Of a stretch of DNA of 32,285 nucleotides, positions 1 to 7,053 are shown in pieces. A program made the translations under genes and the position numbers. The notes under the pieces are model-generated. The model was not told the origin of the DNA. It searched no databases and saw only the letters and a program-made list of their open reading frames with translations. Each line of letters opens with the position of its first letter. Position 1 is the stretch's first letter. Origin of the DNA: Candidatus Parcubacteria bacterium (lineage in GTDB: Bacteria > Patescibacteriota > Minisyncoccia > UBA9983); assembly GCA_003599625.1 (NCBI GenBank), contig QZIU01000004.1, positions 1-32,285 on the forward strand. The letters are read 5' to 3'.

Positions 1-233
1 ATTAAAAATGGCGCCGAAAAAATTTGCGCGCCATTACGAAACAAATTACAATCTTATTCAAGAGAGACTGGCTGTCTAGGAAAAGGGGTACAGGTCATTA
101 ATGCGAAGTGGTGTCCCGCATAGCTTTAGCGGCGTGGGGCAAAAAATGTATTACGTCTATATATTTAAAAGAAGATACCTTAAATCAAGTTCAGGATACG
201 CCTTCACTAAAAAACGATTGATTTAATTTTAAC
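1..233. other. Intergenic stretch without a recognised intact gene
   Basis: I see no intact gene, tRNA or rRNA here. The stretch holds an imperfect GC-rich inverted repeat around 111-140 and a short open frame at 146-226 that resembles the start of a GIY-YIG protein (listed separately). The rest is AT-rich and featureless to me. It lies downstream of the minus-strand gene ending at 234, so some of it may be the 3' end of that transcript. Confidence 0.5.
146..226 (+). pseudogene. Possible remnant of a GIY-YIG endonuclease-like gene
   Basis: A 26-residue open frame begins MYYVYIFK, which closely matches the first strand of UvrC-like GIY-YIG domain proteins (typically MYYVYILKS). A later stretch, GYAFTKKRL, resembles the segment that follows the YIG motif in this family (GYTxDLKxRL). 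The frame ends at a TAA in place of the usual 80-100 residues, and the YIG motif itself is degraded, so this looks like a decayed copy. An alternative is a chance frame. The match rests on about 17 residues, so confidence is modest. Confidence 0.33.
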
Positions 234-377
234 CTAAATTCCTCTTATCAATCTTATAATCAGAATCACCAACGCGGCGACCAAAAGGATATGCACAAGA
301 CCGCCGAACGTATATTTGGCCAGCCAGCCGATAAGCCACAAAACCAAAAGAATTATAAATATTGTCCAAAGCCACAT
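234..377 (-). CDS. lmo0937/DUF5670-type small membrane protein
   Basis: This is a 47-residue protein from ATG at 377 to TAG at 234-236. It is nearly all hydrophobic: one helix of about residues 2-20, a short K-Y-T-F-G-G turn, and a second helix of about residues 26-42 ending in R-L-I-R-G. The pattern (WTI..ILLVLWLIGW, then GGLVHILLVAALVILIIRLIRG) is that of the lmo0937 family of two-helix peptides, whose function is unknown. No Shine-Dalgarno sequence is visible. It lies 51 nt downstream of the DUF6496 gene on the same strand and may be cotranscribed. Family assignment is from memory of the consensus but the match is close. Confidence 0.8.
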   Translation of the reverse strand: MWLWTIFIILLVLWLIGWLAKYTFGGLVHILLVAALVILIIRLIRGI

Positions 378-428
378 AATAGGTTGATTTTATTTATTAA
401 TTTTCTCTCCAGGTTTATAAAATTGCCG

Positions 429-635
429 CTATCTTCCGGTTTTTTTTCTCGACCTCCTTTTTGGAGCTGGTGGAACTTTTTGCCCTTTCTTCCTCGCTTC
501 CGAGATCCCTATAGCCACTGCCTGCCTGGCGGATCTTGCCTTGCCTCGACCCTTTCCGCTTTTTAGCTTGCCTCTCCCATACTTATGCATCGCCCGGCTT
601 ATTGTCTGCCGGGCATTTTTGCCATACTTTGCCAT
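429..635 (-). CDS. DUF6496 small basic protein
   Basis: A 68-residue, strongly basic protein. It begins MAKYGKNARQTISRAMHKYGRG, followed by KLKSG, then RQAVAIGISEARKKGQKVP and a Lys/Arg-rich tail. This is the arrangement of DUF6496 proteins (MAKY..KA...V..AMHE...GKLKSG....KSRKQAIAIGLSEAR..G.KVP). The function is unknown; the charge suggests nucleic acid binding, which is inference. Part of the coding sequence near 592-614 forms a perfect 7-bp GC-rich stem (GCCCGGC/GCCGGGC), but no extra residues are seen relative to the family. It lies 109 nt downstream of the M32 peptidase gene on the same strand. Confidence 0.8.
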   Translation of the reverse strand: MAKYGKNARQTISRAMHKYGRGKLKSGKGRGKARSARQAVAIGISEARKKGQKVPPAPKRRSRKKTGR

Positions 636-744
636 TTATTTAAAAATTACTTTTACTTGCAATCATTAAAACAGCTTCCCGCGACAAATGGATTCTGGCT
701 TCGTTTCTTTCTTTCGCTTTTCGCACTCGCCTTCAACTTACTCT

Positions 745-2256
745 CTAGAGCTTATATATCTCCGTATATTTGTTTTCGATATAAGAAAAGAAATGTTTCG
801 GGTTTAGATCTTCTCCGGTAATCGCTCTGGTCAGTTCATCGGCGGATTGAAGTTTGCCTTTCGAATAAATATTTTCGCCGAGCCAGCTCTTTATCTCTCC
901 GAAGTTTCCGCCGGAGATTTTTTTCTCGATGTCTGGCATATCCTTCTTCATCTTGTCATAGAATTGCGCGGCATAAAGATTGCCCAGAGCGTAAGTTGGA
1001 AAATAACCAATCCCTCCCATGGCCCAATGGACATCCTGCAAAATACCCATTCGATCGTTCGGAGGCTTAACGCCAAGATATTTCTTCATTTTGCCATTCC
1101 ATATTTCAGGCAAATCCTTTGCTGCGATCTTTCCTTCCATCAAATCCCTTTCTATCTCAAAACGCAGAATGACGTGCAGGTTATATGTCACCTCGTCGGC
1201 ATCCGTCCTGATCAAAGAAGGCTTCACCGAATTCAACGAACAATAAAATTTTTCAAGGCTTATCTCTCCGAATGGGGTCGGAAATTCCTTCTTGAGGATC
1301 GGATAGAAATGTTGCCAAAAAGCAAAGCTCTTCCCGATCATGTTCTCCCAGAGTCTGGATTGGGACTCGTGAATCCCATAAGAAACCCCCTCCCCCAGCG
1401 GCGTCCCGAAATATCTCGGCAAAATACCCTGTTCATAAAGAGCGTGGCCGGCTTCGTGAATGGTCGAACCAAAAGAATAAAGCGGGTCTCTCTCGTCATA
1501 TCTGGTAGTTATTCTTACATCGTTCGGATGAAACCCGACGCAAAATGGATGAACGCTTTGATCCATTCTGCCGCAGTCGAAATTAAAACCTATCTTTTTT
1601 GCCACTTTTTTGTTGAAATCAATCTGCTTCTCGGTCGAAAAAATATTTTTTGTCTTCAATGCCGGTATTTTTACCTTCGATCTTTTTATCTTCTTCAAAA
1701 GATCGGAAAGGGAAATTTTTAGGTCGTTAAGAATTTTTTCAGTTTTCTCGGCTGTCATCCCAGGCTCATAATAATCCAAAAGAAGATCGTAGGGCGATTT
1801 GTCGTATCCGAGCATTCCAGCCTCTTTTTTCTTGAGGTGTAAGATTTTCTCCAGCCATGGCAAAAAAGTCTTAAAATCCGCTTTTTTTCTGGATTCGGCC
1901 CAGACCATCTGGGCTTGGGAGGTTGTTTCCGCCAACTCTTTTACAAAGTCCTCCGTCAACTTCTTCTCTCTCTTGAACGATCGCCAAGTCTCCCTGACTA
2001 TCGCCATGTCTTCTGTTGGCAGCTTTTTTGCAGGATAAACCTTTGGCTGACCGAGTCGTTCTTTCAACTTGCTCAGCAAGCCGTCCGAATCGAGACTTAT
2101 GATCTTTTGGTGAAGCAAGCCGCTCAGATAAGCTATTTTGGCGGCTCTGGCTTGGGCGCCTTCGCATGGCATAAAAACATCCCTGTCCCAGCCAAGAATC
2201 GCCAAGATCGAATTGAGATGGTAAATCTCCAGCAGTCTTTGTCTTAATTGTTCCAT
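745..2256 (-). CDS. M32 family metallocarboxypeptidase
   Basis: A 503-residue protein of typical M32 length (Taq carboxypeptidase is about 500). M32 enzymes are zinc enzymes that remove C-terminal residues from peptides in the cytoplasm. The family signatures are present in order: HPF at 236-238, DVRITTRY near 246-253, the zinc motif HEAGH at 267-271, HESQS about 25 residues later, and IRTDADEVTYNLH (the I-R-x-x-A-D motif). There is no signal peptide. The gene starts 5 nt after the stop codon of the M3 oligoendopeptidase gene, so the two form an operon that probably degrades imported or recycled peptides, a sensible job in a host-dependent cell with few biosynthetic genes. Confidence 0.93.
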   Translation of the reverse strand: MEQLRQRLLEIYHLNSILAILGWDRDVFMPCEGAQARAAKIAYLSGLLHQKIISLDSDGLLSKLKERLGQPKVYPAKKLPTEDMAIVRETWRSFKREKKLTEDFVKELAETTSQAQMVWAESRKKADFKTFLPWLEKILHLKKKEAGMLGYDKSPYDLLLDYYEPGMTAEKTEKILNDLKISLSDLLKKIKRSKVKIPALKTKNIFSTEKQIDFNKKVAKKIGFNFDCGRMDQSVHPFCVGFHPNDVRITTRYDERDPLYSFGSTIHEAGHALYEQGILPRYFGTPLGEGVSYGIHESQSRLWENMIGKSFAFWQHFYPILKKEFPTPFGEISLEKFYCSLNSVKPSLIRTDADEVTYNLHVILRFEIERDLMEGKIAAKDLPEIWNGKMKKYLGVKPPNDRMGILQDVHWAMGGIGYFPTYALGNLYAAQFYDKMKKDMPDIEKKISGGNFGEIKSWLGENIYSKGKLQSADELTRAITGEDLNPKHFFSYIENKYTEIYKL

Positions 2257-2261
2257 GCTCT

Positions 2262-4067
2262 CTAAATCTTTTTTAGTTTACGGGCCAAAGCTTTGGTTTC
2301 ATCAAGCAATTTTTCAACTTTATCCAACCCGCCGTCCCAAAATTTTTTGTCGACGATGTTTATACCCATGCCAAGGAAAATTTTTTTTGGCGAAGCCGAA
2401 GTTCCCGCAGCCAGAAATTCTTTTATTTTTTCCATGAAAGCCGGGTCTTGGGAATAAGAGGCTTGCAGCGCTTTGGATATGAGCAACCCGCTGGCGTAAG
2501 AATAATTGTAGAAAAAACTTCTGATGTGGCTCCAATATATCCACCAATTTTCAGATCCCGCCGACTGAGAAATGCTTGACCCCATATAGGCGGCCATGCG
2601 CTTTTGAAACAATTTGCCGATTTCCTTTTTCGACAGATACCCTTTCTTCCTGAACTCCGAATGCAATTCTTGCTCGAACTCGTAGCAAGCGATTTGGCGG
2701 AAAATGGTGCTGATGTCACTGTTTAACTTATGCATCATGATCGCAAGCCTGCCCTCATCATCGGTTTCTTTCATCAGATCGTCCAAAACGAAATCCTCCA
2801 TGAAGGTGCTGGCCACTTCGGCTGTTGACTTCGGCGAGCCGAAATTGAGGGAATTTTGCTTTTCTTTCTGAAGTTCGCTGTTTACGGCATGCCCCATCTC
2901 GTGAGCGAAGGTCAATGCGTCATCCAATGATCCGGTATGGTTAAGCAATACATACGTGGGTTGGGAAACAAGATCGTTCGCGCAAAAGGCGCCGGAACTC
3001 TTTCCCTTCTTGGGGAACGCGTCGATCTTCCCTTCGGCCATCTTCTTTGCTATCTCAAAAAATTTATCGTCAAGATCAGAGAAAGCTTTATTGACCATCT
3101 TTACGGTTTCAACATAAGAATATTTTTTATCGAATTTACCATACTCCACGTTTCTTTCGTGATACTCGAGCTTTTTTACACCGAAAAGTTTGGCTTTCAG
3201 CGCGTAATATTCGCGTGGAATATCGAACCGCTTAGAGACTGATCCAACAAGCGCGTCAACGACATCGCTCTCGATGTCATCATCTATATGCCTCGCCAGA
3301 TCGGGGCGTGGCATCTTCCTCAGTTCGTCGTTTACTTTTTTGTTCGCCAGCACGGAATTGATCTCGTGTTCCGCCGCGTCGGAATGTTTTTCCAAAATTT
3401 GGTTGAAGGCGGCGGCGGCCGAATCCCTGACCTTCTTTTTTGGACTGCTCATCAGCTTGGATATTTCACTGAATGACTTTTTTTCTTTTTTTCCGCCCTC
3501 TCCAAGGACCGCTCTTTCTTCTTTTGCTAAAAAACCGGCGACCATTTTAACCCAGTTGGAATGGGACAGCGGATGTTTAAGATTCATGATCTTTTCCTCC
3601 TCGTCGCTCAACAGATACTTCGCCTGCGCGAAAAGCCGCTCTAAAAAATGCCTATATGGGGCAAGCCCGATATAGGCCAAAAATTTCTTCCGGGCTGCTC
3701 CATCCGCTCTGGCCAAATTATGTTCGAAGAACTGCAAATCATTGCCGATCTTTATCGCAAATTCCTGCAGATCGTTGAATTTAGCCTTGATTTCTGGGTT
3801 ATTTTGATCAAGCGACAACTTGAGATAAAAATAAAAACCCGAACCGCCGGAACTGCCGTATTTCCTGTTCAAAGCCTCGTACTCATCCAGAGCCTCCCTC
3901 AAAACCGTCGGGTCTTCCAGATAATCTTTCCGGCCTTTCCATTTATTTATAAATCTGTGATTCTCTGCCAGGATCAGTTCTTTTTCTTTCTCAATAGTCT
4001 CTTTGCTCTCATCCGGCAAAAGCTCTTTCAAGTCCCATTTTGTTTTAAATTTTACTCCCTTAGTCAT
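2262..4067 (-). CDS. pepF: M3 family oligoendopeptidase F-like metallopeptidase
   Basis: A 601-residue protein of usual PepF length that starts WDLKELLPDE, typical of the family. The zinc motif HEMGH is at 389-393 and the downstream glutamate ligand lies in STAEVASTFMED (Glu417). Catalytic-loop residues follow further on (GSENWWIYWSHI, FYNYSYASG). It cleaves oligopeptides in the cytosol; no export signal is present. It is the first gene of a two-gene operon with the M32 peptidase. A TACAAT box lies only 7 nt upstream of the ATG and there is no Shine-Dalgarno sequence, suggesting a leaderless transcript. It is transcribed divergently from the amidase gene, 57 nt away. Confidence 0.93.
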   Translation of the reverse strand: MTKGVKFKTKWDLKELLPDESKETIEKEKELILAENHRFINKWKGRKDYLEDPTVLREALDEYEALNRKYGSSGGSGFYFYLKLSLDQNNPEIKAKFNDLQEFAIKIGNDLQFFEHNLARADGAARKKFLAYIGLAPYRHFLERLFAQAKYLLSDEEEKIMNLKHPLSHSNWVKMVAGFLAKEERAVLGEGGKKEKKSFSEISKLMSSPKKKVRDSAAAAFNQILEKHSDAAEHEINSVLANKKVNDELRKMPRPDLARHIDDDIESDVVDALVGSVSKRFDIPREYYALKAKLFGVKKLEYHERNVEYGKFDKKYSYVETVKMVNKAFSDLDDKFFEIAKKMAEGKIDAFPKKGKSSGAFCANDLVSQPTYVLLNHTGSLDDALTFAHEMGHAVNSELQKEKQNSLNFGSPKSTAEVASTFMEDFVLDDLMKETDDEGRLAIMMHKLNSDISTIFRQIACYEFEQELHSEFRKKGYLSKKEIGKLFQKRMAAYMGSSISQSAGSENWWIYWSHIRSFFYNYSYASGLLISKALQASYSQDPAFMEKIKEFLAAGTSASPKKIFLGMGINIVDKKFWDGGLDKVEKLLDETKALARKLKKI

Positions 4068-4074
4068 GGAAAGT

Positions 4075-4080
4075 ATTGTA
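4075..4080 (-). promoter_or_regulatory. Putative -10 box of the M3-M32 operon
   Basis: On the minus strand TACAAT (5 of 6 to TATAAT) sits 7 nt before the ATG at 4067. No good -35 hexamer was found. With a normal start about 7 nt downstream, the mRNA would begin at or next to the start codon. Confidence 0.4.
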
Positions 4081-4110
4081 ATGAGGTTTTTCTAATAAGG
4101 CAAATTAGGA

Positions 4111-4116
4111 TAAAAT
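4111..4116 (+). promoter_or_regulatory. Putative -10 box of the amidase gene
   Basis: TAAAAT lies 8 nt before the ATG at 4125, in the 57-nt divergent spacer. An AGGA at 4107-4110 is 14 nt from this ATG, too far for a usual ribosome site, and is better placed for an out-of-frame ATG at 4117. The -10 reading makes a near-leaderless transcript more likely. Confidence 0.33.
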
Positions 4117-4124
4117 ATGAATCA

Positions 4125-5369
4125 ATGGAATCAAGGACTTTACTTTTTGTAATCCTATCGGTCGGCGCTGTGGCATTTTTTGCTTGCGCGCTTTATCTCA
4201 ACATTCCTTATCTGGGCGCGACATTGAGACAATTGGCGGGGCCATTCTTCGCAGAAAGGATCACTCCGGAAGAAATCAAAAGCAAATACAGCGACGGCCG
4301 CCTCAAAATACTAATCGTTCCCGGACACGATAACGATTCTTTCGGAGCGGAGTATCGGGGCCTTAAAGAAGCCGATCTGAACAAGGACCTCGGACATGAA
4401 CTGTTTGGCGCGTTGAAGAATGACCGCAAATTTGAAACTTACATCACCAGAGAAAAATCCGGCAATTATTCCGACTGGTTCTCCCGATATTTGAATGTCG
4501 GTAAAAATGAAATAAAGAACTTCAGAGAAGATCAGAAACGCCAAATGCAAGAAGCGGTTGGCGCGGGAAACGTCACGGAGGAAACGACGGTGGCGCACAA
4601 TTCTGCCAATGATAATGATTCTCTTAAACTATACGCCATAAATAAGTGGGCCAATGAGAATGCCGTAGAAATTGTCCTGCATATACATTTCAACGACTAT
4701 CCCGGAAGAAGACCTTGGCAGCCGGGCGAATACTCGGGATTCTCCGTCTATATTCCGGAAAAACAACTTCCTAATCACAGAGCAAGTTCGGAACTTGCGA
4801 CATCTCTCAAAGGTCAACTCGAAAAATATTTCTCCAAAAGCGACCTTCCGGCCGAATCTTCGGCCTTGATTGAAGACCAGGAGCTCATAGCGATTGGATC
4901 GAATGCCTCGCGGGACGGCGTTTCCGTTCTTGTTGAATATGGTTATATTTACGAACCGGCTTTCACAAACGCGGAACTTAGAGAGACGATGTTTAAAGAA
5001 TTGGCGCATCAGACATACATTGGAGTAAAAAGCTTTTTTGATGGATCTTTTTCCGATGAACATCGCCAAAATGACACAACTTTGCTTCCGCATCAATGGG
5101 CAACCCCGATAAAAAAAGGAGCGGTCTCAAAAGACACGCTCCACTTGCAAATGGCCTTGAGCAAAGAGGGATCATATCCGCCGCCTAGCATGGAAAGCGC
5201 CGATTGCCCCATTAATGGAGTTTTCGGGCAATGCACTTTTTTGGCGGTGAAGAATTTTCAGGAAAAATATGAAGAAGAAATCCTTCGCGAAGGGGACAAA
5301 ATTCTAAAACCAACCGGTTTTGTCGGGTCTAATACTTTGAGAAAATTGAACGAATTATACGGAAAATAG
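4125..5369 (+). CDS. Membrane-anchored N-acetylmuramoyl-L-alanine amidase (amidase_3) with peptidoglycan-binding domain
   Basis: A 414-residue protein that cuts the bond between muramic acid and the stem peptide of peptidoglycan. An N-terminal hydrophobic helix (about residues 5-28) anchors or exports it. The amidase_3 core follows: zinc ligands His68 (VPGHDND), Glu82 (LKEADLN) and His188 (HIHFND), and catalytic Glu271 (VLVEYGYIYE). The C-terminal 90 residues read as a PG_binding_1 domain (LQMALSKEG, GVFGQCTFLAVKNFQEKY, GFVGSNTLRKLNELYGK). The reading frame stays open back to 3648, but that part lies antisense to the M3 gene; ATG at 4125 places the membrane helix at the N terminus. It stands alone on the plus strand and is convergent with rpsR. 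Confidence 0.88.
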   Translation: MESRTLLFVILSVGAVAFFACALYLNIPYLGATLRQLAGPFFAERITPEEIKSKYSDGRLKILIVPGHDNDSFGAEYRGLKEADLNKDLGHELFGALKNDRKFETYITREKSGNYSDWFSRYLNVGKNEIKNFREDQKRQMQEAVGAGNVTEETTVAHNSANDNDSLKLYAINKWANENAVEIVLHIHFNDYPGRRPWQPGEYSGFSVYIPEKQLPNHRASSELATSLKGQLEKYFSKSDLPAESSALIEDQELIAIGSNASRDGVSVLVEYGYIYEPAFTNAELRETMFKELAHQTYIGVKSFFDGSFSDEHRQNDTTLLPHQWATPIKKGAVSKDTLHLQMALSKEGSYPPPSMESADCPINGVFGQCTFLAVKNFQEKYEEEILREGDKILKPTGFVGSNTLRKLNELYGK

Positions 5370-5370
5370 G

Positions 5371-5438
5371 CCTGTGGGCAAATTCGCGCTCCTGCCTGGC
5401 TGTCTTCAACCTGGCAGGTGTGTGAATTTGTCCACAGG
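5371..5438. repeat. Palindromic element A (long hairpin)
   Basis: The outer arms CCTGTGGGCAAATTCGC and GTGAATTTGTCCACAGG pair along their full length if G-U pairs are allowed. The inner arms CCTGCCTGG and CCTGGCAGG flank a loop centred on TGTCTTCA. It begins 1 nt after the amidase stop codon, between convergent genes. The inner core is nearly the same as that of element B read on the other strand. It may also end transcription, although no T-run follows. Confidence 0.75.
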
Positions 5439-5452
5439 TCTGATGTTAATTC

Positions 5453-5516
5453 TGTGGAAAACTTAGCCGACCTTCCAGGTCGAAGACGACCAGGCAGGAC
5501 TGCCAAGTTTTCCACA
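5453..5516. repeat. Palindromic element B (long hairpin)
   Basis: The outer arms are a perfect 12-bp inverted repeat, TGTGGAAAACTT and AAGTTTTCCACA. The inner part (5475-5505 region) contains CCAGGTCGAAGACGACCAGG, which on the minus strand closely matches the core of element A. It ends 4 nt from the rpsR stop codon, so elements A and B form a back-to-back pair between the amidase and rpsR. Confidence 0.75.
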
Positions 5517-5519
5517 AGC

Positions 5520-5720
5520 TTACGGAGCAATAAAAGGCAACAGACCCATGATCCTGGCCCTTTTGATGGCAGTGGCCAACTTCCTCTGGTGCCTGGCGCA
5601 AACTCCCGTGTCCAACCGTGGCGAAATCCGCCCGTGATGACTCAGGAATTTCTTTAGGATTTCCGTCCTCTTGTAATCAATTGCGTTTATATTATTTGTG
5701 CAAAAATAACACTGTTTCAT
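5520..5720 (-). CDS. rpsR: 30S ribosomal protein S18
   Basis: A 66-residue protein with the S18 signatures: MKQCYFC.N.....DYK, LKKFLS..GRI.PR, TG.CARHQRKLA.AIKRAR.MGLLPF. S18 binds S6 on the small-subunit platform. It is slightly shorter than the typical 70-80 residues, with a shortened N terminus, as is common in reduced genomes. It is the third gene of the classic rpsF-ssb-rpsR operon. The ATG lies directly against a palindromic repeat that fills the spacer from ssb, and there is no clear Shine-Dalgarno sequence. Confidence 0.95.
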   Translation of the reverse strand: MKQCYFCTNNINAIDYKRTEILKKFLSHHGRISPRLDTGVCARHQRKLATAIKRARIMGLLPFIAP

Positions 5721-5721
5721 A

Positions 5722-5811
5722 AGATTAGCTTCTTAGGAATTAGCTTGTAGCTTTTTAGGATTTTAATTTAACCTAAAAAGCTAATTCCTACAACCTACAA
5801 CCTACAACCTA
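5722..5811 (-). repeat. Spacer palindromic repeat, copy 1 (ssb-rpsR)
   Basis: Read on the minus strand it starts with TAG (the ssb stop codon), then three to four tandem TTGTAGG-type 7-mers, then AGGAATTAGCTTTTTAGG, a short A/T loop, and the complementary CCTAAAAAGCTA followed by AGCTAATTCCTAAGAAGCT. It ends next to the rpsR ATG. Copies 2 (6265-6376) and 3 (14201-14287) share this order and sequence. Confidence 0.8.
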
Positions 5812-6264
5812 AAAAGGTATTTCATCCGCTTTTATTTCTTCTTCCGGATATTCTATCGTTTCCAATTGTTCTTCCTGTTTGGCGGTTGGCTGTCCTTGCG
5901 ATTGTCCTTGCCCTCCGCTGAAGCCTCCGCCACCGGATTTTCTCGGCCCAAACTGGATCCTTTCCGCCACTATTTCCGTCTTGCTTCTCTTTGACCCGTC
6001 TTGCGCGTCCCAATTCCTGGTCTGAAGTCTTCCTTCTACAAAAGCGGAACTGCCTTTCTTCAAATACTGGCTTGCCGTCTCCGCTTGTTTTCCAAAAACA
6101 ACAATATTGTGAAATTGGACTTCCTCCTGTCTTTCTCCTTGTTGATTTTTCCAAACCCGATTAGTGGCTATGCCGAAGCTTGCGACCGAAGAACCGGAAG
6201 GCAAGGTCTTCAGCTCCGGATCTCTCGTTAAGTTACCGATCAAAAATACTTTATTTAAATTCAT
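5809..6264 (-). CDS. ssb: Single-stranded DNA-binding protein
   Basis: A 151-residue SSB with the OB fold at about residues 1-108 (MNLNKVFLIGNLTRDPEL, SFGIATNR, QFHNIVVFGKQAE, FVEGRLQTRNW) and a disordered Gly/Gln-rich linker. The acidic tip ADEIPF corresponds to the DDDIPF tail that recruits partner proteins. It protects single-stranded DNA in replication and repair. It lies between rpsF and rpsR as in most bacteria. Palindromic repeats occupy both spacers: the stop TAG is the first three bases of repeat copy 1, and the ATG follows repeat copy 2. Confidence 0.96.
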   Translation of the reverse strand: MNLNKVFLIGNLTRDPELKTLPSGSSVASFGIATNRVWKNQQGERQEEVQFHNIVVFGKQAETASQYLKKGSSAFVEGRLQTRNWDAQDGSKRSKTEIVAERIQFGPRKSGGGGFSGGQGQSQGQPTAKQEEQLETIEYPEEEIKADEIPF

Positions 6265-6376
6265 TGTCTAGCTTCTTAGGAATTAGCTTGTAGCTTTTTA
6301 GGTGAATTCAATTCTTACTAAAAAGCTAATTCCTACAACCTACAACCTGCCTACCGGCAGGCAGGCCTACAGCCTA
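6265..6376 (-). repeat. Spacer palindromic repeat, copy 2 (rpsF-ssb)
   Basis: The layout is as in copy 1: it starts with the TAG stop of rpsF, has TTGTAGG 7-mers, then AATTAGCTTTTTAG, a loop, CACCTAAAAAGCTA and CTAATTCCTAAGAAGCTAG, and stops against the ssb ATG. It additionally carries a small GC-rich palindrome near 6348-6366 (minus strand CCTGCCTGCCGGTAGGCAGG), which looks like a second element nested in the first. Confidence 0.8.
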
Positions 6377-6820
6377 ATTTTTAATTTCCCCTCCCGCCGC
6401 CAATATCGCATCCAGCTTTTGGTCGATTTCTTCAGGCTTTATTTCCGTTTTTTCGGCGATCTCTCCCTGGGAAGCTTCCTTCGATCTGGATGATTTTCGG
6501 CTCGCGAACCGGATAGGGTTGTCTTTGGCCGCCTCGGTAAGCATCGCCCTTAAAATCTTATCATTCTTTTCAAAGGAAGATTTGATCTGCGAAACTGTCT
6601 GAGGATTGGAGGAAAATCTGAACCAGCCATAATAAGCATTGACATATTTAGCGATCGGATAAGCGAGTTTTTGCATTTTTACCTGATCTTCCCCGACAAT
6701 AAAACTGTTTTTGTCTTCAATCGCCTTTCGCAAGACAGCAACCTCCTCGCCGACCTTGTCTTCGGGGATTAAAGGACTTAAAAGGTAGTTGATTTCGTAG
6801 GTTTTGTTATCCGATTCCAT
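6374..6820 (-). CDS. rpsF: 30S ribosomal protein S6
   Basis: A 148-residue protein. The S6 fold spans about residues 5-100 (YEINYLLSPLIPEDKV, VRKLAYPI-like KMQKLAYPIAKYVNAYYGWFRF, ILRAMLTEA), followed by a charged tail (KPEEIDQKLDAILAAGGEIKN) longer than in many bacteria. S6 pairs with S18 on the 30S platform. It is the first gene of rpsF-ssb-rpsR. An extended -10 box TGCTAGTAT lies 7 nt before the ATG, which would leave no room for the S6:S18-binding leader found upstream of rpsF in many bacteria. Confidence 0.93.
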   Translation of the reverse strand: MESDNKTYEINYLLSPLIPEDKVGEEVAVLRKAIEDKNSFIVGEDQVKMQKLAYPIAKYVNAYYGWFRFSSNPQTVSQIKSSFEKNDKILRAMLTEAAKDNPIRFASRKSSRSKEASQGEIAEKTEIKPEEIDQKLDAILAAGGEIKN

Positions 6821-6827
6821 TATCGCA

Positions 6828-6836
6828 ATACTAGCA
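6828..6836 (-). promoter_or_regulatory. Putative extended -10 promoter of rpsF-ssb-rpsR
   Basis: On the minus strand TGC-TAGTAT matches the TGn extension plus 4 of 6 of TATAAT, 7 nt before the rpsF ATG. No convincing -35 box was seen. The predicted transcript starts at or beside the start codon. Confidence 0.4.
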
Positions 6837-6845
6837 TACCTAATT

Positions 6846-6990
6846 TAAAAATCAAATATCAAAAATCAAAATGACAGATAAAAGTGTAAAAATCACTTTT
6901 TACCTTTTAAAGTTAAATATTTTTTTCTTGAATTCATTTTTAAATTTTGCATTGTCATTTTGCATTTTTATTTTTACATTTTGATTTAAG
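6846..6990. repeat. AT-rich imperfect palindrome upstream of rpsF
   Basis: This gene-free stretch (6837-7053) contains a perfect 10-bp inverted pair, CAAAATGACA at 6867-6876 and TGTCATTTTG at 6953-6962, a 7-bp hairpin AAAAGTG/CACTTTT at 6880-6900, and further ATCAAAAT/ATTTTGAT matches. It resembles low-complexity palindromic spacers and not a GC-rich terminator. It separates the end of the secretion cluster from rpsF. Confidence 0.55.
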
Positions 6991-7053
6991 ATTAGGCAAT
7001 TACCCTATCCGATCCCAAATAATATTTGCTGGCTCACAATAAGAAATAAACGT

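Noticed and set aside
592-614. GC-rich 7-bp hairpin inside the DUF6496 gene, considered as another inserted element
   Set aside because: The protein is not longer than the family pattern at this place, so no insertion is supported.
847-1722. 291-residue open frame on the plus strand
   Set aside because: It lies wholly antisense to the M32 peptidase, whose zinc and substrate motifs are intact; the frame shows no family signature.
3648-4124. Upstream extension of the amidase reading frame
   Set aside because: It is antisense to the M3 peptidase and would put the membrane anchor in the middle of the protein; ATG at 4125 fits promoter and anchor.
5770-5811. Tandem 7-mers considered as a CRISPR-like array
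   Set aside because: The units are 7 bp with no unique spacers; they are part of a palindromic spacer repeat. No CRISPR array or cas gene is present.
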